From Deferribacteres bacterium (GTDB lineage Bacteria > Thermosulfidibacterota > Thermosulfidibacteria > Thermosulfidibacterales > Thermosulfidibacteraceae): a stretch of 6,295 nucleotides of DNA. The stretch lies in the NCBI GenBank assembly GCA_013153205.1, contig JAADEW010000014.1, forward strand, positions 1-6,295, given 5' to 3'. This document shows, one piece after another, positions 1 through 6,295 of this stretch. The notes below the pieces were generated by a model. The model had not been told where the DNA came from, did no database searches, and saw nothing but the letters and a program-made list of their open reading frames with translations. The first letter of the stretch is position 1. Every line of letters begins with the position of its first letter. The translations under genes were made by a program, and so were the position numbers.

Positions 1-783
1 TACAACGGTGATGTCTGTGTTTTACAGCATGTGATAAGAAGGGTGAGCCGTTCAAAAACCATTAACAGCACAGTAGTAGCCACAACCACCAACAAAAACG
101 ACGACGCTATCGTTGAGATTGCAAAAAAAGAGGGGGCCGGCTGGTTCAGGGGAAGTGAAGAGGATGTGCTTGAAAGATATTATCTTTGCGCCTGTGAAAA
201 CTGTGCCGATATCGTGGTCAGAATAACAAGCGACTGCCCCTGCATAGATGCGGAAATCATTGACCAGGTGGTGAACGAACACATCAGGGGAGGCTACGAC
301 TACACCTCAAACACCCTCACAAGAAGCTATCCCAGAGGGATGGATGTTGAGGTGTTCAGCTTTGATGCCCTTGAAAAAGCTTACAAAAAGGCTTCGGAAC
401 CTTACGAAAGGGAGCATGTCACCCCCTACATATACGCCCATCCTGAGGAATTTCGGATAAAAGAGGTAACAGCCCCTCCAGAGCTGAGCGCTCCACACAT
501 AAGGCTCACCGTTGATACAGAAGAGGATTACGCTCTGCTGTGCGCGGTCTTTGACTTTCTCTACAGCCGCAACAGGTTCTTCGGTTTAAGGGAGATACTG
601 AACCTCTTTTCAGAAAAGCCCTGGCTACATCTGATAAACAAAAAGGTGGAACAGAAAAAGCTCCTCAAAACCCTGAAAGACGAGATAGAAGAGGCAAAAA
701 GAATCCTGAAGCTTCAGGGACTATCCAGAGCAGAAGCCCTTCTGGAAAGATGCTATGAGCGTGAAGGCGGCAATCCTGACTGA
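1..783 (+). CDS. spsF: SpsF-type cytidylyltransferase, 5' end cut by the window (probable CMP-pseudaminic acid synthetase)
   Basis: The reading frame is open from base 1, giving 260 residues. The GTG at 31 could be taken as a start, but it falls inside the conserved 'LQHVIRRV' segment of the family, so the true start is upstream of the window and the nucleotide-binding N-terminus (IQARMGSTRLPGK-like) is missing only because of the edge. Visible SpsF hallmarks, counted from base 1: RGSEEDVLERYY (50-61), RITSDCPCID (74-83, with an Asp likely to bind metal), PRGMDVEVF (111-119), YEREHVTPYIY (135-145) and LTVDTEEDY (169-177). After about residue 218 a charged, probably helical tail of about 40 residues extends beyond where I expect the family core to end. 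SpsF proteins are nucleotidyltransferases related to the CMP-sugar synthetases. Next to PseG and PseI the inferred job is cytosolic activation of Pse with CTP, replacing PseF. Its end overlaps the next gene by 29 bases. The family is firm; the exact substrate is inferred from context. Confidence 0.88.
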   Translation, partial: YNGDVCVLQHVIRRVSRSKTINSTVVATTTNKNDDAIVEIAKKEGAGWFRGSEEDVLERYYLCACENCADIVVRITSDCPCIDAEIIDQVVNEHIRGGYDYTSNTLTRSYPRGMDVEVFSFDALEKAYKKASEPYEREHVTPYIYAHPEEFRIKEVTAPPELSAPHIRLTVDTEEDYALLCAVFDFLYSRNRFFGLREILNLFSEKPWLHLINKKVEQKKLLKTLKDEIEEAKRILKLQGLSRAEALLERCYEREGGNPD

Positions 784-2200
784 AGGAAAAGCCAGCACAG
801 GGTTTGGACACATAATAAGATGCAAAGCCCTGTATGAGGCGTTCAGCGAAAAAGGCATCACTCCCAAGCTCTTTGTAAACGGTGAAGAGTGTGTGTCCCA
901 CATTACAGCCGGCTTAGACTGCAAAATTGTTGACTGGATTAGGGAAAGGGAGAGTATCTTCTCTGAGATAGACGGATTTGATGTGGTCGTAATAGACAGC
1001 TATCTCGCAGATGAAGCGTTTTACGAAAAAGCTTCAAGGCTTGCAAAAGTTGCCGTGTATATAGATGACTTCAAGCGCATCAGCTATCCCGAAGGAATCG
1101 TTGTGAACGGCAACATATACGCTGAAAGCTTAAATTATCCGAAAAGCCAAAAGACAACATATCTTCTGGGAACAAAGTTCACCCCCTTAAGAAAGGAGTT
1201 CTGGAGTGTTCCCTCCAAAAAGATAAAAGAAGAGATAGAAAGCGTGATGATAACCTTTGGCGGAAGTGATGTGAGAAACTTAACACCGCAAGTTTTGAAA
1301 GCCCTTAGTAAGTATTCCGGACTGACAAAATACGTTATCATCGGAGGCGCCTTTAAAAACCTTGAAGAAATCAAAGCTGTATCCGACCAAAAGACAGAGT
1401 TGATATTCCAGCCGGACGCAGGTAAAATGTTAGAAATTATGATGCACTCGGACGTTGCTGTCTCTGCCGCTGGACAGACCCTTTACGAGCTCGCAAGAAC
1501 AGGTACTCCGGTTATAGCCGTTGCGGTAGCCGAAAACCAGGTCCCAAACGCCATGGGCTGGCAGAAAGCAGGCTTTGCAGAATACGCCGGATGGTGGGAA
1601 GACGAAAATCTGTCTCTGAAGATAGCAAAGCATCTGGAGCTTTTAGCCGACAAAAAGGTCCGAGAGCAAAAATCCCGGAAAGGAAGGGAGCTCGTTGACG
1701 GCAGGGGATGTTCCAGAATCGCAAAAGAGGTAATAAAAAGCCTAATATTGAGCCGTTCCCTTTTAAGAGCCGCAGAAGAGAAAGATATGTGGGCAATTTA
1801 TGAAATTTCAAACGATGAGACAGTCAGGCAGGTTTCCATAAATCCCCGCAGAATAGAAAAGAAAGAGCACGAAAGGTGGTATAGGGAAAACTATAAAAAG
1901 GACTTTTTCGTGCTTGAGTTTGATAAAAAGGTGATAGGACAGGTGAGGTTTCCCCATCAAGAGGGAAAAAACTTTGTCAGTATAAGCCTGCACAGAGATT
2001 ACCGCGGATTTGGTGTGGGTGAGCACCTGTTGCGTGAAGGGGTCAGAAGGTTCTTCAGCGAAAATCCTCACGTGAAAGAGATTTTTGCCGTTATAAACAG
2101 CGAAAACACCGGCTCAATAAAAATCTTTGAACGGGTGGGCTTCAAAAGGGTGGAAGAAGGGCAGTGGTTGAAGTATAAACTTGAAAGAAAAGATGTTTAA
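755..2200 (+). CDS. pseG: PseG-PseH fusion: UDP-sugar hydrolase plus GNAT N-acetyltransferase of pseudaminic acid synthesis
   Basis: This 481-residue protein has two domains. Residues 1 to about 330 resemble PseG/SpsG, a GT-B-like (MurG-related) hydrolase that removes UDP from UDP-2,4-diacetamido-2,4,6-trideoxy-L-altropyranose. GFGHIIRC (16-23) holds His19, which matches the catalytic His of PseG; FGGSD (168-172), AAGQTLYEL (238-246) and ENQ (260-262) fit the UDP-binding half. Residues about 336-477 form a GNAT domain with the acetyl-CoA motif RGFGVG (417-422) and the typical late segment ENTGSIKIFERVGF (450-463). It resembles PseH, which acetylates the 4-amino group in the step just before PseG. 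The start is ATG 755 with GGAAAG at 744-749, five bases upstream; GTG 761 is a possible alternative with no clear ribosome site. The gene overlaps the upstream cytidylyltransferase by 29 bases and pseI by about 8, which suggests translational coupling. Domain families are clear; activity of both halves on Pse intermediates is inferred from context. Confidence 0.9.
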   Translation: MSVKAAILTEGKASTGFGHIIRCKALYEAFSEKGITPKLFVNGEECVSHITAGLDCKIVDWIRERESIFSEIDGFDVVVIDSYLADEAFYEKASRLAKVAVYIDDFKRISYPEGIVVNGNIYAESLNYPKSQKTTYLLGTKFTPLRKEFWSVPSKKIKEEIESVMITFGGSDVRNLTPQVLKALSKYSGLTKYVIIGGAFKNLEEIKAVSDQKTELIFQPDAGKMLEIMMHSDVAVSAAGQTLYELARTGTPVIAVAVAENQVPNAMGWQKAGFAEYAGWWEDENLSLKIAKHLELLADKKVREQKSRKGRELVDGRGCSRIAKEVIKSLILSRSLLRAAEEKDMWAIYEISNDETVRQVSINPRRIEKKEHERWYRENYKKDFFVLEFDKKVIGQVRFPHQEGKNFVSISLHRDYRGFGVGEHLLREGVRRFFSENPHVKEIFAVINSENTGSIKIFERVGFKRVEEGQWLKYKLERKDV

Positions 2201-3206
2201 TGACAGAGTCTTCATAATAGCCGAGCTTTCAGCAAACCACCGGCAGGACCTTGAGATTGCCAAAGATACGCTATACGCCATGAAAGAATCGGGAGCCGAT
2301 GCCGTTAAGCTTCAGACCTACACTCCCGATACAATCACAATAGACTGCAACAATGATTACTTCACGATAAAAGAAGGACTCTGGGCTGGTAAGACCCTGT
2401 ATGAGCTGTATAAAGAAGCTTTCACCCCATGGGAGTGGCATTACGAATTGAAGGAGCTTGCCGAAAAGCTGGGGCTGGTCTTCTTCTCAACGGCTTTTGA
2501 CAGAAGTGCCGTTGACTTTCTGGAAGAGCTGGGCGTTCCCCTGCACAAAATAGCCTCTTTTGAGATAACGGACATACCGTTAATCAGGTATGCCGCATCA
2601 AAGAAAAAGCCCATTATCATCTCCACCGGTATAGCCGAAATATGCGACATATGGGAGGCTGTAAAAGCCTGCAAAGAAGCAGGAAATGAGCAGATAATCC
2701 TTCTGAAGTGCACATCCGCATATCCTGCCCCTTTTGAGGAGATGAACCTGAAAACCATTCCCAACATGGCGGAAACCTTTGGCTGTGTGGTTGGACTCTC
2801 AGACCACACCCCCGGTATAACCGTGCCGGTTGCCGCTGTGGCTTTAGGGGCAAAAGTGGTGGAGAAGCATTTCATACTGGACAGAAAGCTCGGAGGACCG
2901 GATGCGGCTTTCTCTTTAGAACCGGACGAGTTTGCCAGAATGGTCAAAGCCGTGAGAGAGGCGGAAAAAGCCCTGGGTAGAGTGAGCTACGAACTCACCC
3001 CAAAAGCCCGAAAGTCAAGGGTTTTCGCAAGGTCGCTATTTGTGGTGAAAGACATGAAAAAAGGCGAGCCCTTCACCGAAGAGAACGTGAGGTCAATAAG
3101 GCCCGGATACGGTCTGGCTCCCAAATACCTCCCCCAGATAATAGGAAAAAGGGCAAGAAGAGAGATAAAAAAGGGAACACCCTTAAGCTGGGAGCTCATT
3201 GAGTAA
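2193..3206 (+). CDS. pseI: Pseudaminic acid synthase PseI (NeuB family)
   Basis: The enzyme condenses 2,4-diacetamido-2,4,6-trideoxy-L-altrose with phosphoenolpyruvate to give pseudaminic acid in the cytosol. From ATG 2193 it has 337 residues, a normal length. Residues about 6-260 form the NeuB TIM barrel: IIAELSANH (8-16), KLQTYTPDTITID (39-51), LKCTSAYPAP (171-180), GLSDHTPG (201-208) and EKHFILD (224-230). His205 and His226 match the two metal-binding His of NeuB. GGPDAAFSLEP (234-244) and the KLQTYTPDT form favour PseI over sialic acid or legionaminic acid synthases. Residues about 276-337 are the SAF (antifreeze-like) domain, with RPGYGLAP (303-310) carrying the Arg expected to reach a partner's active site. 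An in-frame TTG at 2181 would add four residues; I prefer the ATG because the conserved core begins right after it and the overlap with the upstream gene (ATGTTTAA, 8 bases) suits coupled translation. Neither start has a strong ribosome site. Confidence 0.93.
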   Translation: MFNDRVFIIAELSANHRQDLEIAKDTLYAMKESGADAVKLQTYTPDTITIDCNNDYFTIKEGLWAGKTLYELYKEAFTPWEWHYELKELAEKLGLVFFSTAFDRSAVDFLEELGVPLHKIASFEITDIPLIRYAASKKKPIIISTGIAEICDIWEAVKACKEAGNEQIILLKCTSAYPAPFEEMNLKTIPNMAETFGCVVGLSDHTPGITVPVAAVALGAKVVEKHFILDRKLGGPDAAFSLEPDEFARMVKAVREAEKALGRVSYELTPKARKSRVFARSLFVVKDMKKGEPFTEENVRSIRPGYGLAPKYLPQIIGKRARREIKKGTPLSWELIE

Positions 3207-3216
3207 ACATGGCTGA

Positions 3217-4233
3217 CTAATCCTCCTCCAGCGGGATTCTGCTTATCAAATCTCTCAACTCCTCCACCGTAAGCCACCAGTCGTTGGTGTCGCTTCTGTA
3301 GCTCCAGAACCGGTCGTATCTCTTTAAATCAGCCCTGCCATACTTTTCATGAAGCGGCTTAAAGGGAAAGTGCGGCAGTATAACGAAAAGATTCCTCCCG
3401 TTATACGGTATCTCTATGGTGCTTCTGCCTTCCTCCTCGGAGATGAGGGTCTCATGCAGCTTCTCGCCGGGCCTTATACCGATAAACCTGAAGGTGCACT
3501 CCGGCTCAATAGCCCTTGCCAAATCGGTAATCTTCATGCTGGGAATCCTTGGAACAAAGACTTCACCCCCCACAGCCTCTTTCAGCGCAAATATGACGAG
3601 GTCAACCGCCTCCTCCAGGGTTATCCAGAAACGGGTCATCCTCTCGTCCGTGATGGGAAACTCCTTGACCCCTTCCCTCTTCAGCTTCAGAAAGCGCTGA
3701 ATAACGCTTCCCCTGCTTCCCATAACATTTCCGTATCTGACCACGGAAAAACCCGTTTCTTTGGCACCGGCGTAGGCATTGGCGGCTATGAAAATCTTCT
3801 CCATGGCAAGCTTCGTAGCACCGTAAAGGTTTATGGGATTCACCGCCTTGTCAGTGGAAAGGGCTACAACCTTCTTCACCCCCGTATCCAGAGCCGCATC
3901 CACTATGTTCTCCGCTCCCAAAATATTGGTCTTCACCGCCTCAAAGGGGTTGTATTCGGCTATGGGAACATGCTTTAAAGCCGCCGTGTGTATAACATAA
4001 TCAACATCGGTAAACGCCCTTTTGAGCCTGTCCTTGTCCCTTATGTCACCTATAAAATACCTGATAGGATACTCGCCCTGAGGAAACTGGAGGGAAAGTT
4101 TATACTGCTTATACTCGTCTCTGCTGAAAACTATTATCTTTCTGGGATTGTATTTTTCAAACGCCCTCTTTATAAAAGCCTTACCAAAACTTCCGGTCCC
4201 ACCGGTTATGAGTATCACCTTATCATCAAGCAT
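3217..4233 (-). CDS. pseB: UDP-N-acetylglucosamine 4,6-dehydratase (inverting) PseB
   Basis: PseB catalyses the first committed step of Pse synthesis: UDP-GlcNAc to UDP-2-acetamido-2,6-dideoxy-L-arabino-hexos-4-ulose, using bound NADP. The 338-residue protein is an extended short-chain dehydrogenase with the Rossmann motif GGTGSFG (11-17), VFSRDEYKQY (35-44), GDIRDKDRL (62-70), HTAALKHVP (82-90), STDKAVNPINLYGATK (126-141, with Asp128, Lys129 and the catalytic Tyr137), RYGNVMGSRGSV (166-177) and RPGEKLHETL (about 256-265). These match the FlaA1/PseB group, and the length is typical. The start is ATG 4233 because AGGAGG on the minus strand (4241-4246) sits seven bases away; GTG 4236 would leave only four. 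The gene is transcribed apart from the other pathway genes: it is divergent from maf and converges on pseI with 10 bases between stop codons. No intrinsic terminator is evident in that gap. Confidence 0.95.
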   Translation of the reverse strand: MLDDKVILITGGTGSFGKAFIKRAFEKYNPRKIIVFSRDEYKQYKLSLQFPQGEYPIRYFIGDIRDKDRLKRAFTDVDYVIHTAALKHVPIAEYNPFEAVKTNILGAENIVDAALDTGVKKVVALSTDKAVNPINLYGATKLAMEKIFIAANAYAGAKETGFSVVRYGNVMGSRGSVIQRFLKLKREGVKEFPITDERMTRFWITLEEAVDLVIFALKEAVGGEVFVPRIPSMKITDLARAIEPECTFRFIGIRPGEKLHETLISEEEGRSTIEIPYNGRNLFVILPHFPFKPLHEKYGRADLKRYDRFWSYRSDTNDWWLTVEELRDLISRIPLEED

Positions 4234-4240
4234 CACTCCA

Positions 4241-4246
4241 CCTCCT
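4241..4246 (-). promoter_or_regulatory. Strong ribosome binding site of pseB
   Basis: The plus strand reads CCTCCT, so the minus strand reads AGGAGG, a full Shine-Dalgarno core. It lies seven bases before ATG 4233 and four before GTG 4236, so it decides in favour of the ATG. It is the strongest ribosome site noticed in the window. Confidence 0.8.
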
Positions 4247-4258
4247 CATCCAAAAGGC

Positions 4259-4264
4259 ATATTA
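4259..4264 (-). promoter_or_regulatory. Candidate -10 element for pseB
   Basis: On the minus strand this reads TAATAT preceded by TGT, which fits an extended -10 (TGnTAATAT). No good -35 box lies 16-18 bases upstream. Transcription would begin near 4252 and give a leader of roughly 20 bases that includes the ribosome site. This is a consensus match by eye in an AT-rich region, so it is tentative. Confidence 0.35.
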
Positions 4265-4273
4265 ACAAAAATT

Positions 4274-4303
4274 TTGCCAGCAGGGTATAAAATTTGCTAT
4301 AAA
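4274..4303 (+). promoter_or_regulatory. Candidate sigma70-type promoter for maf
   Basis: TTGCCA (4274-4279) is a good -35 match. After an 18-base spacer comes TATAAA (4298-4303), preceded by TGC, so the -10 is also of the extended type. The start point would be near 4310, leaving a leader of about 25 bases with GGAG (4325-4328) seven bases before ATG 4336. I see no convincing sigma28 or sigma54 consensus here, although flagellar genes often use those factors. Confidence 0.5.
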
Positions 4304-4312
4304 AGTATAAAA
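4286..4312 (+). repeat. Three TATAAAA repeats in the pseB/maf divergent promoter region
   Basis: The heptamer TATAAAA occurs at 4286-4292, 4298-4304 and 4306-4312, with starts 12 and 8 bases apart. The middle copy is the proposed maf -10 element. An 11-base near-perfect palindrome, CAAAAATTTTG (4266-4276), lies just upstream and overlaps the -35 region. The copies may be alternative -10 boxes or simply reflect AT-richness. The spacing is not a helical repeat, so a shared operator is not strongly supported. Confidence 0.4.
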
Positions 4313-4335
4313 GAATAGCTAAACGGAGCAAAGAG

Positions 4336-6285
4336 ATGCGGATAAAAAAGAGCCTCGGCAAAAAGTTAATGAGACAGATGTTTGAGAGGAACATGTCCGT
4401 TTTAAGCAAGAGGTGGCCTCACATAGCCCAGCTTATAAAAAACTGTAAAAGCGACATAAAATACGAAGCGGTGCTTTCCCACGTGGGCGGGTCCCCAAAC
4501 CTCATAGCAAAACTTCCAGACGGAAGAAAGATACAGTTTCACAGCCCCAACCCGAAAGCGGAAGCCTTAAGCTACCTTTCACAGCCGGACTTCAGATATC
4601 CCCAGTTCGTGGTGTTTCTGGGACTGGGATTGGGGTTTTATCCGCTGTTTTTCCTCTCTGAGAAGTCTCAAACCCTGAAATACATGCTCATAGTTGAAAA
4701 AGACCCTGAGGTTCTCAAGTGGGCGATGAGCCTTGTGGACTTAACCCCGGTCTTAAGCTTTCCGGGCACCCAGCTGATGGTGGGAGTGCCGGAAGAGAAA
4801 ACCTACCCCTTCCTCAGAAGCTATATGGAGCAGGGAGCCCTCAAATACTATGCCAAAACCATAAAGGTGGTAACCCACGAGCCGTCCTTTGCGCTGCACA
4901 AAGACTACTACATGAAAGTGGTAAGAGACTTGAGAGATGCGGTAAGGGAAACCCTCCTCTTTTTCGGAAACGACCCCCACGACTCCCTCATAGGGCTGGA
5001 CAACATCATCAAAAACCTCGCAAACATTGCTAAATATCCGGGAATAAAGGACCTGTTTGGAAAATTCAGAGGCAAGCCAGCCATCTGCGTTGCATCCGGT
5101 CCCTCCTTAAAAAAGAACGTCCATCTGTTAAAAGACGTTCAGGACAAAGCGCTTATCTTCTGCTGTGACGCCACCTTAAAGCCCCTACTCAAACACGGGG
5201 TTAAACCCCATTTCGTAACCTCTCTTGAGAGAGTGCCTGAGGTTGTCCCGTTTTTTGAAGGTCTTGATGCTGAAACCCTTAAAAACACCTGGCTTGCCGC
5301 ATGTCCGGTGGTGGTGCCCGAAGTCTATGACACCTATCAGGGTCCCAAGGTCATAGTCTATAGGGATTTTGCCCACTTCAAGTGGCTTGGAATAGACAAG
5401 GGCATTTTAAGAATAGGTCCATCCTGTGCCAATATGAGCTTTAAGATAGCGGAAGCCCTGGGGTGTAATCCCATAATTCTCGTGGGACAGGACCTCGCCT
5501 TTGCCGAAACCGGAGAAAGCCACGTTGACGGACACATATACGGAACGGATAACGTCAAGCCTAAAGGGGCATTTTACGTTGAAGGAAACTATCAGGAGAA
5601 GGTTTTGACCACCCCCGTGTGGTATATGTTCCTGAAACACTTTGAGCTGGATGTGGCAGAGTTTAAAGGGCTGTGCATCAACGCCACCGAGGGAGGAGCC
5701 AAAATCACAGGAACCAAGGTCATGAAGCTAAAAGACGCAATTGACAACTTCGTGACCCAAAGTTTCGACCCTGTAAGCATCATACGGGAAAACCTGAAGG
5801 AGCCCTCTCCTGAAGAGGTAGCTTCAGCCCTTGACAAGCTCTCAAACAGAATAGCGGAAACGAGGGAGTTTGTGGATTTTGTCCTTCAAAAGTTCAACGA
5901 GGCTTTAGAAGAGGTTATGGAATACAAGAAGAAGGTTTTAGCGGAAATCCTCAAAAGGGATGTTGACAAGATAACCGATGAAGAAAGGCAGATAACCAAC
6001 CAGCTTGCCAACAAGCTGATAAAGCTCAAAACCGAAATACTGGGCCATCAAATGTTCTATCTCTTCCTGATGCATGTGGTCCAGCCCTATGTCATAAAAT
6101 CGGAGGTAGAGTTTGCCGCCATACTGGACAAATACAGAAACATAGAGTTTGCCAGAGTGGAATTTGTGGCAAAGCACGAGGAATGGTTCAAGGTGATGAT
6201 AAAACTGATAGAACTGTGCAGAGAAAGGCTCGACTGGGCGGAAGAGGTGCTTAAAAAAGGTATGCCCGTCAAGCCTTCTCGTTAA
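4336..6285 (+). CDS. maf: Maf-family motility accessory factor (probable flagellin nonulosonic acid glycosyltransferase, DUF115/MptE-like)
   Basis: Maf proteins are cytosolic and are thought to transfer CMP-activated Pse or legionaminic acid to Ser/Thr of flagellin before export. This 649-residue protein has the usual three-part build. The N-terminal region (about 1-215) includes FLGLGLGFYP (94-103) and LIVEKDPEVL (118-127). The central DUF115/MptE-like domain (about 220-470) shows ASGPSLKKN (253-261), CCDATLKPLLKHGVKP (276-291), GPSCANMSFKIAEALG (361-376), LVGQDLAF (382-389) and INATEGGAKITGT (448-460). The C-terminal region (about 490-640) is charged and apparently all-helical, with no transmembrane segment. 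The start is ATG 4336 with GGAG seven bases upstream. It is divergent from pseB across a region of about 100 bases, and the nearby Pse pathway suggests CMP-Pse as donor. No flagellin gene is present here, so the acceptor is inferred. Family assignment is firm; donor and acceptor come from family knowledge. Confidence 0.9.
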   Translation: MRIKKSLGKKLMRQMFERNMSVLSKRWPHIAQLIKNCKSDIKYEAVLSHVGGSPNLIAKLPDGRKIQFHSPNPKAEALSYLSQPDFRYPQFVVFLGLGLGFYPLFFLSEKSQTLKYMLIVEKDPEVLKWAMSLVDLTPVLSFPGTQLMVGVPEEKTYPFLRSYMEQGALKYYAKTIKVVTHEPSFALHKDYYMKVVRDLRDAVRETLLFFGNDPHDSLIGLDNIIKNLANIAKYPGIKDLFGKFRGKPAICVASGPSLKKNVHLLKDVQDKALIFCCDATLKPLLKHGVKPHFVTSLERVPEVVPFFEGLDAETLKNTWLAACPVVVPEVYDTYQGPKVIVYRDFAHFKWLGIDKGILRIGPSCANMSFKIAEALGCNPIILVGQDLAFAETGESHVDGHIYGTDNVKPKGAFYVEGNYQEKVLTTPVWYMFLKHFELDVAEFKGLCINATEGGAKITGTKVMKLKDAIDNFVTQSFDPVSIIRENLKEPSPEEVASALDKLSNRIAETREFVDFVLQKFNEALEEVMEYKKKVLAEILKRDVDKITDEERQITNQLANKLIKLKTEILGHQMFYLFLMHVVQPYVIKSEVEFAAILDKYRNIEFARVEFVAKHEEWFKVMIKLIELCRERLDWAEEVLKKGMPVKPSR

Positions 6286-6295
6286 ATATCACACC

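Noticed and set aside
2181..2192. TTG 2181 as the pseI start
   Set aside because: It adds four non-conserved residues, uses a rare start codon, and has no better ribosome site than ATG 2193, which lies right before the conserved core. It cannot be fully excluded.
2441..2947. A 168-codon open frame on the minus strand inside pseI
   Set aside because: It is antisense to the conserved NeuB barrel, has low-complexity Ser/Ala-rich content and no family resemblance.
3191..3245. Possible terminator around the pseI/pseB junction
   Set aside because: Only very short self-complementary pieces (such as CTCA and TGAG) are present, with no stable stem followed by a T-tract on either strand.
3349..3978. 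A 209-codon open frame on the plus strand inside pseB
   Set aside because: It lies entirely antisense to a well-conserved dehydratase, its translation shows no recognisable family, and it has no clear ribosome site. It is best explained as a shadow of pseB codon use.
4256..4278. GGCA and TGCC arms flanking the palindrome as a possible operator
   Set aside because: The arms match over only four bases with a 15-base spacer and do not extend inward or outward, so this is not distinguishable from chance.
6269..6295. A short minus-strand frame open from the window edge, ending in a TGA that overlaps the end of maf
   Set aside because: It could be the last eight codons of a convergent gene, but such a short open stretch is expected by chance and there is nothing to recognise.

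Overview
The window holds five protein genes and looks like part of a nonulosonic acid locus, almost certainly for pseudaminic acid (Pse), together with a Maf-type glycosyltransferase that would place the sugar on flagellin. The organism is probably a flagellated, Gram-negative-type bacterium. Arginine codons are mostly AGA/AGG, isoleucine is often ATA, and the proteins are rich in Lys and Glu. That pattern is common in thermophilic lineages such as Aquificota, but this is a weak inference and no marker gene fixes the taxon.

Layout: positions 1-3206 are a tightly overlapping plus-strand block. It starts with an SpsF-type cytidylyltransferase whose 5' end lies outside the window. Next comes a two-domain protein joining a PseG-like UDP-sugar hydrolase to a PseH-like GNAT acetyltransferase, and then PseI (Pse synthase, NeuB family with a SAF domain). 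On the minus strand, pseB (inverting UDP-GlcNAc 4,6-dehydratase) converges on pseI with only 10 bases between the stop codons. A divergent intergenic region of about 100 bases (4234-4335) carries a plausible promoter for a long maf gene on the plus strand (4336-6285) and a weaker one for pseB. The maf gene ends 10 bases before the window edge.

How the genes fit together (established pathway, assigned here by homology): PseB converts UDP-GlcNAc to the 4-keto-6-deoxy-L-arabino sugar. An aminotransferase, PseC, which is not in this window, would aminate it. The PseH domain acetylates the 4-amino group, the PseG domain removes UDP, PseI condenses the free sugar with phosphoenolpyruvate, and the SpsF-type enzyme would activate Pse with CTP. 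Maf would then use CMP-Pse. All steps except PseC are represented.

The pathway itself is known. The points worth a second look are the fusion of two consecutive steps (PseH and PseG), the apparent use of an SpsF-type rather than classical PseF-type cytidylyltransferase, the overlapping gene chain, and the AT-rich divergent promoter with three TATAAAA repeats. I found no RNA genes, mobile elements, CRISPR arrays or clear intrinsic terminators, and no convincing sign of a wholly new system.
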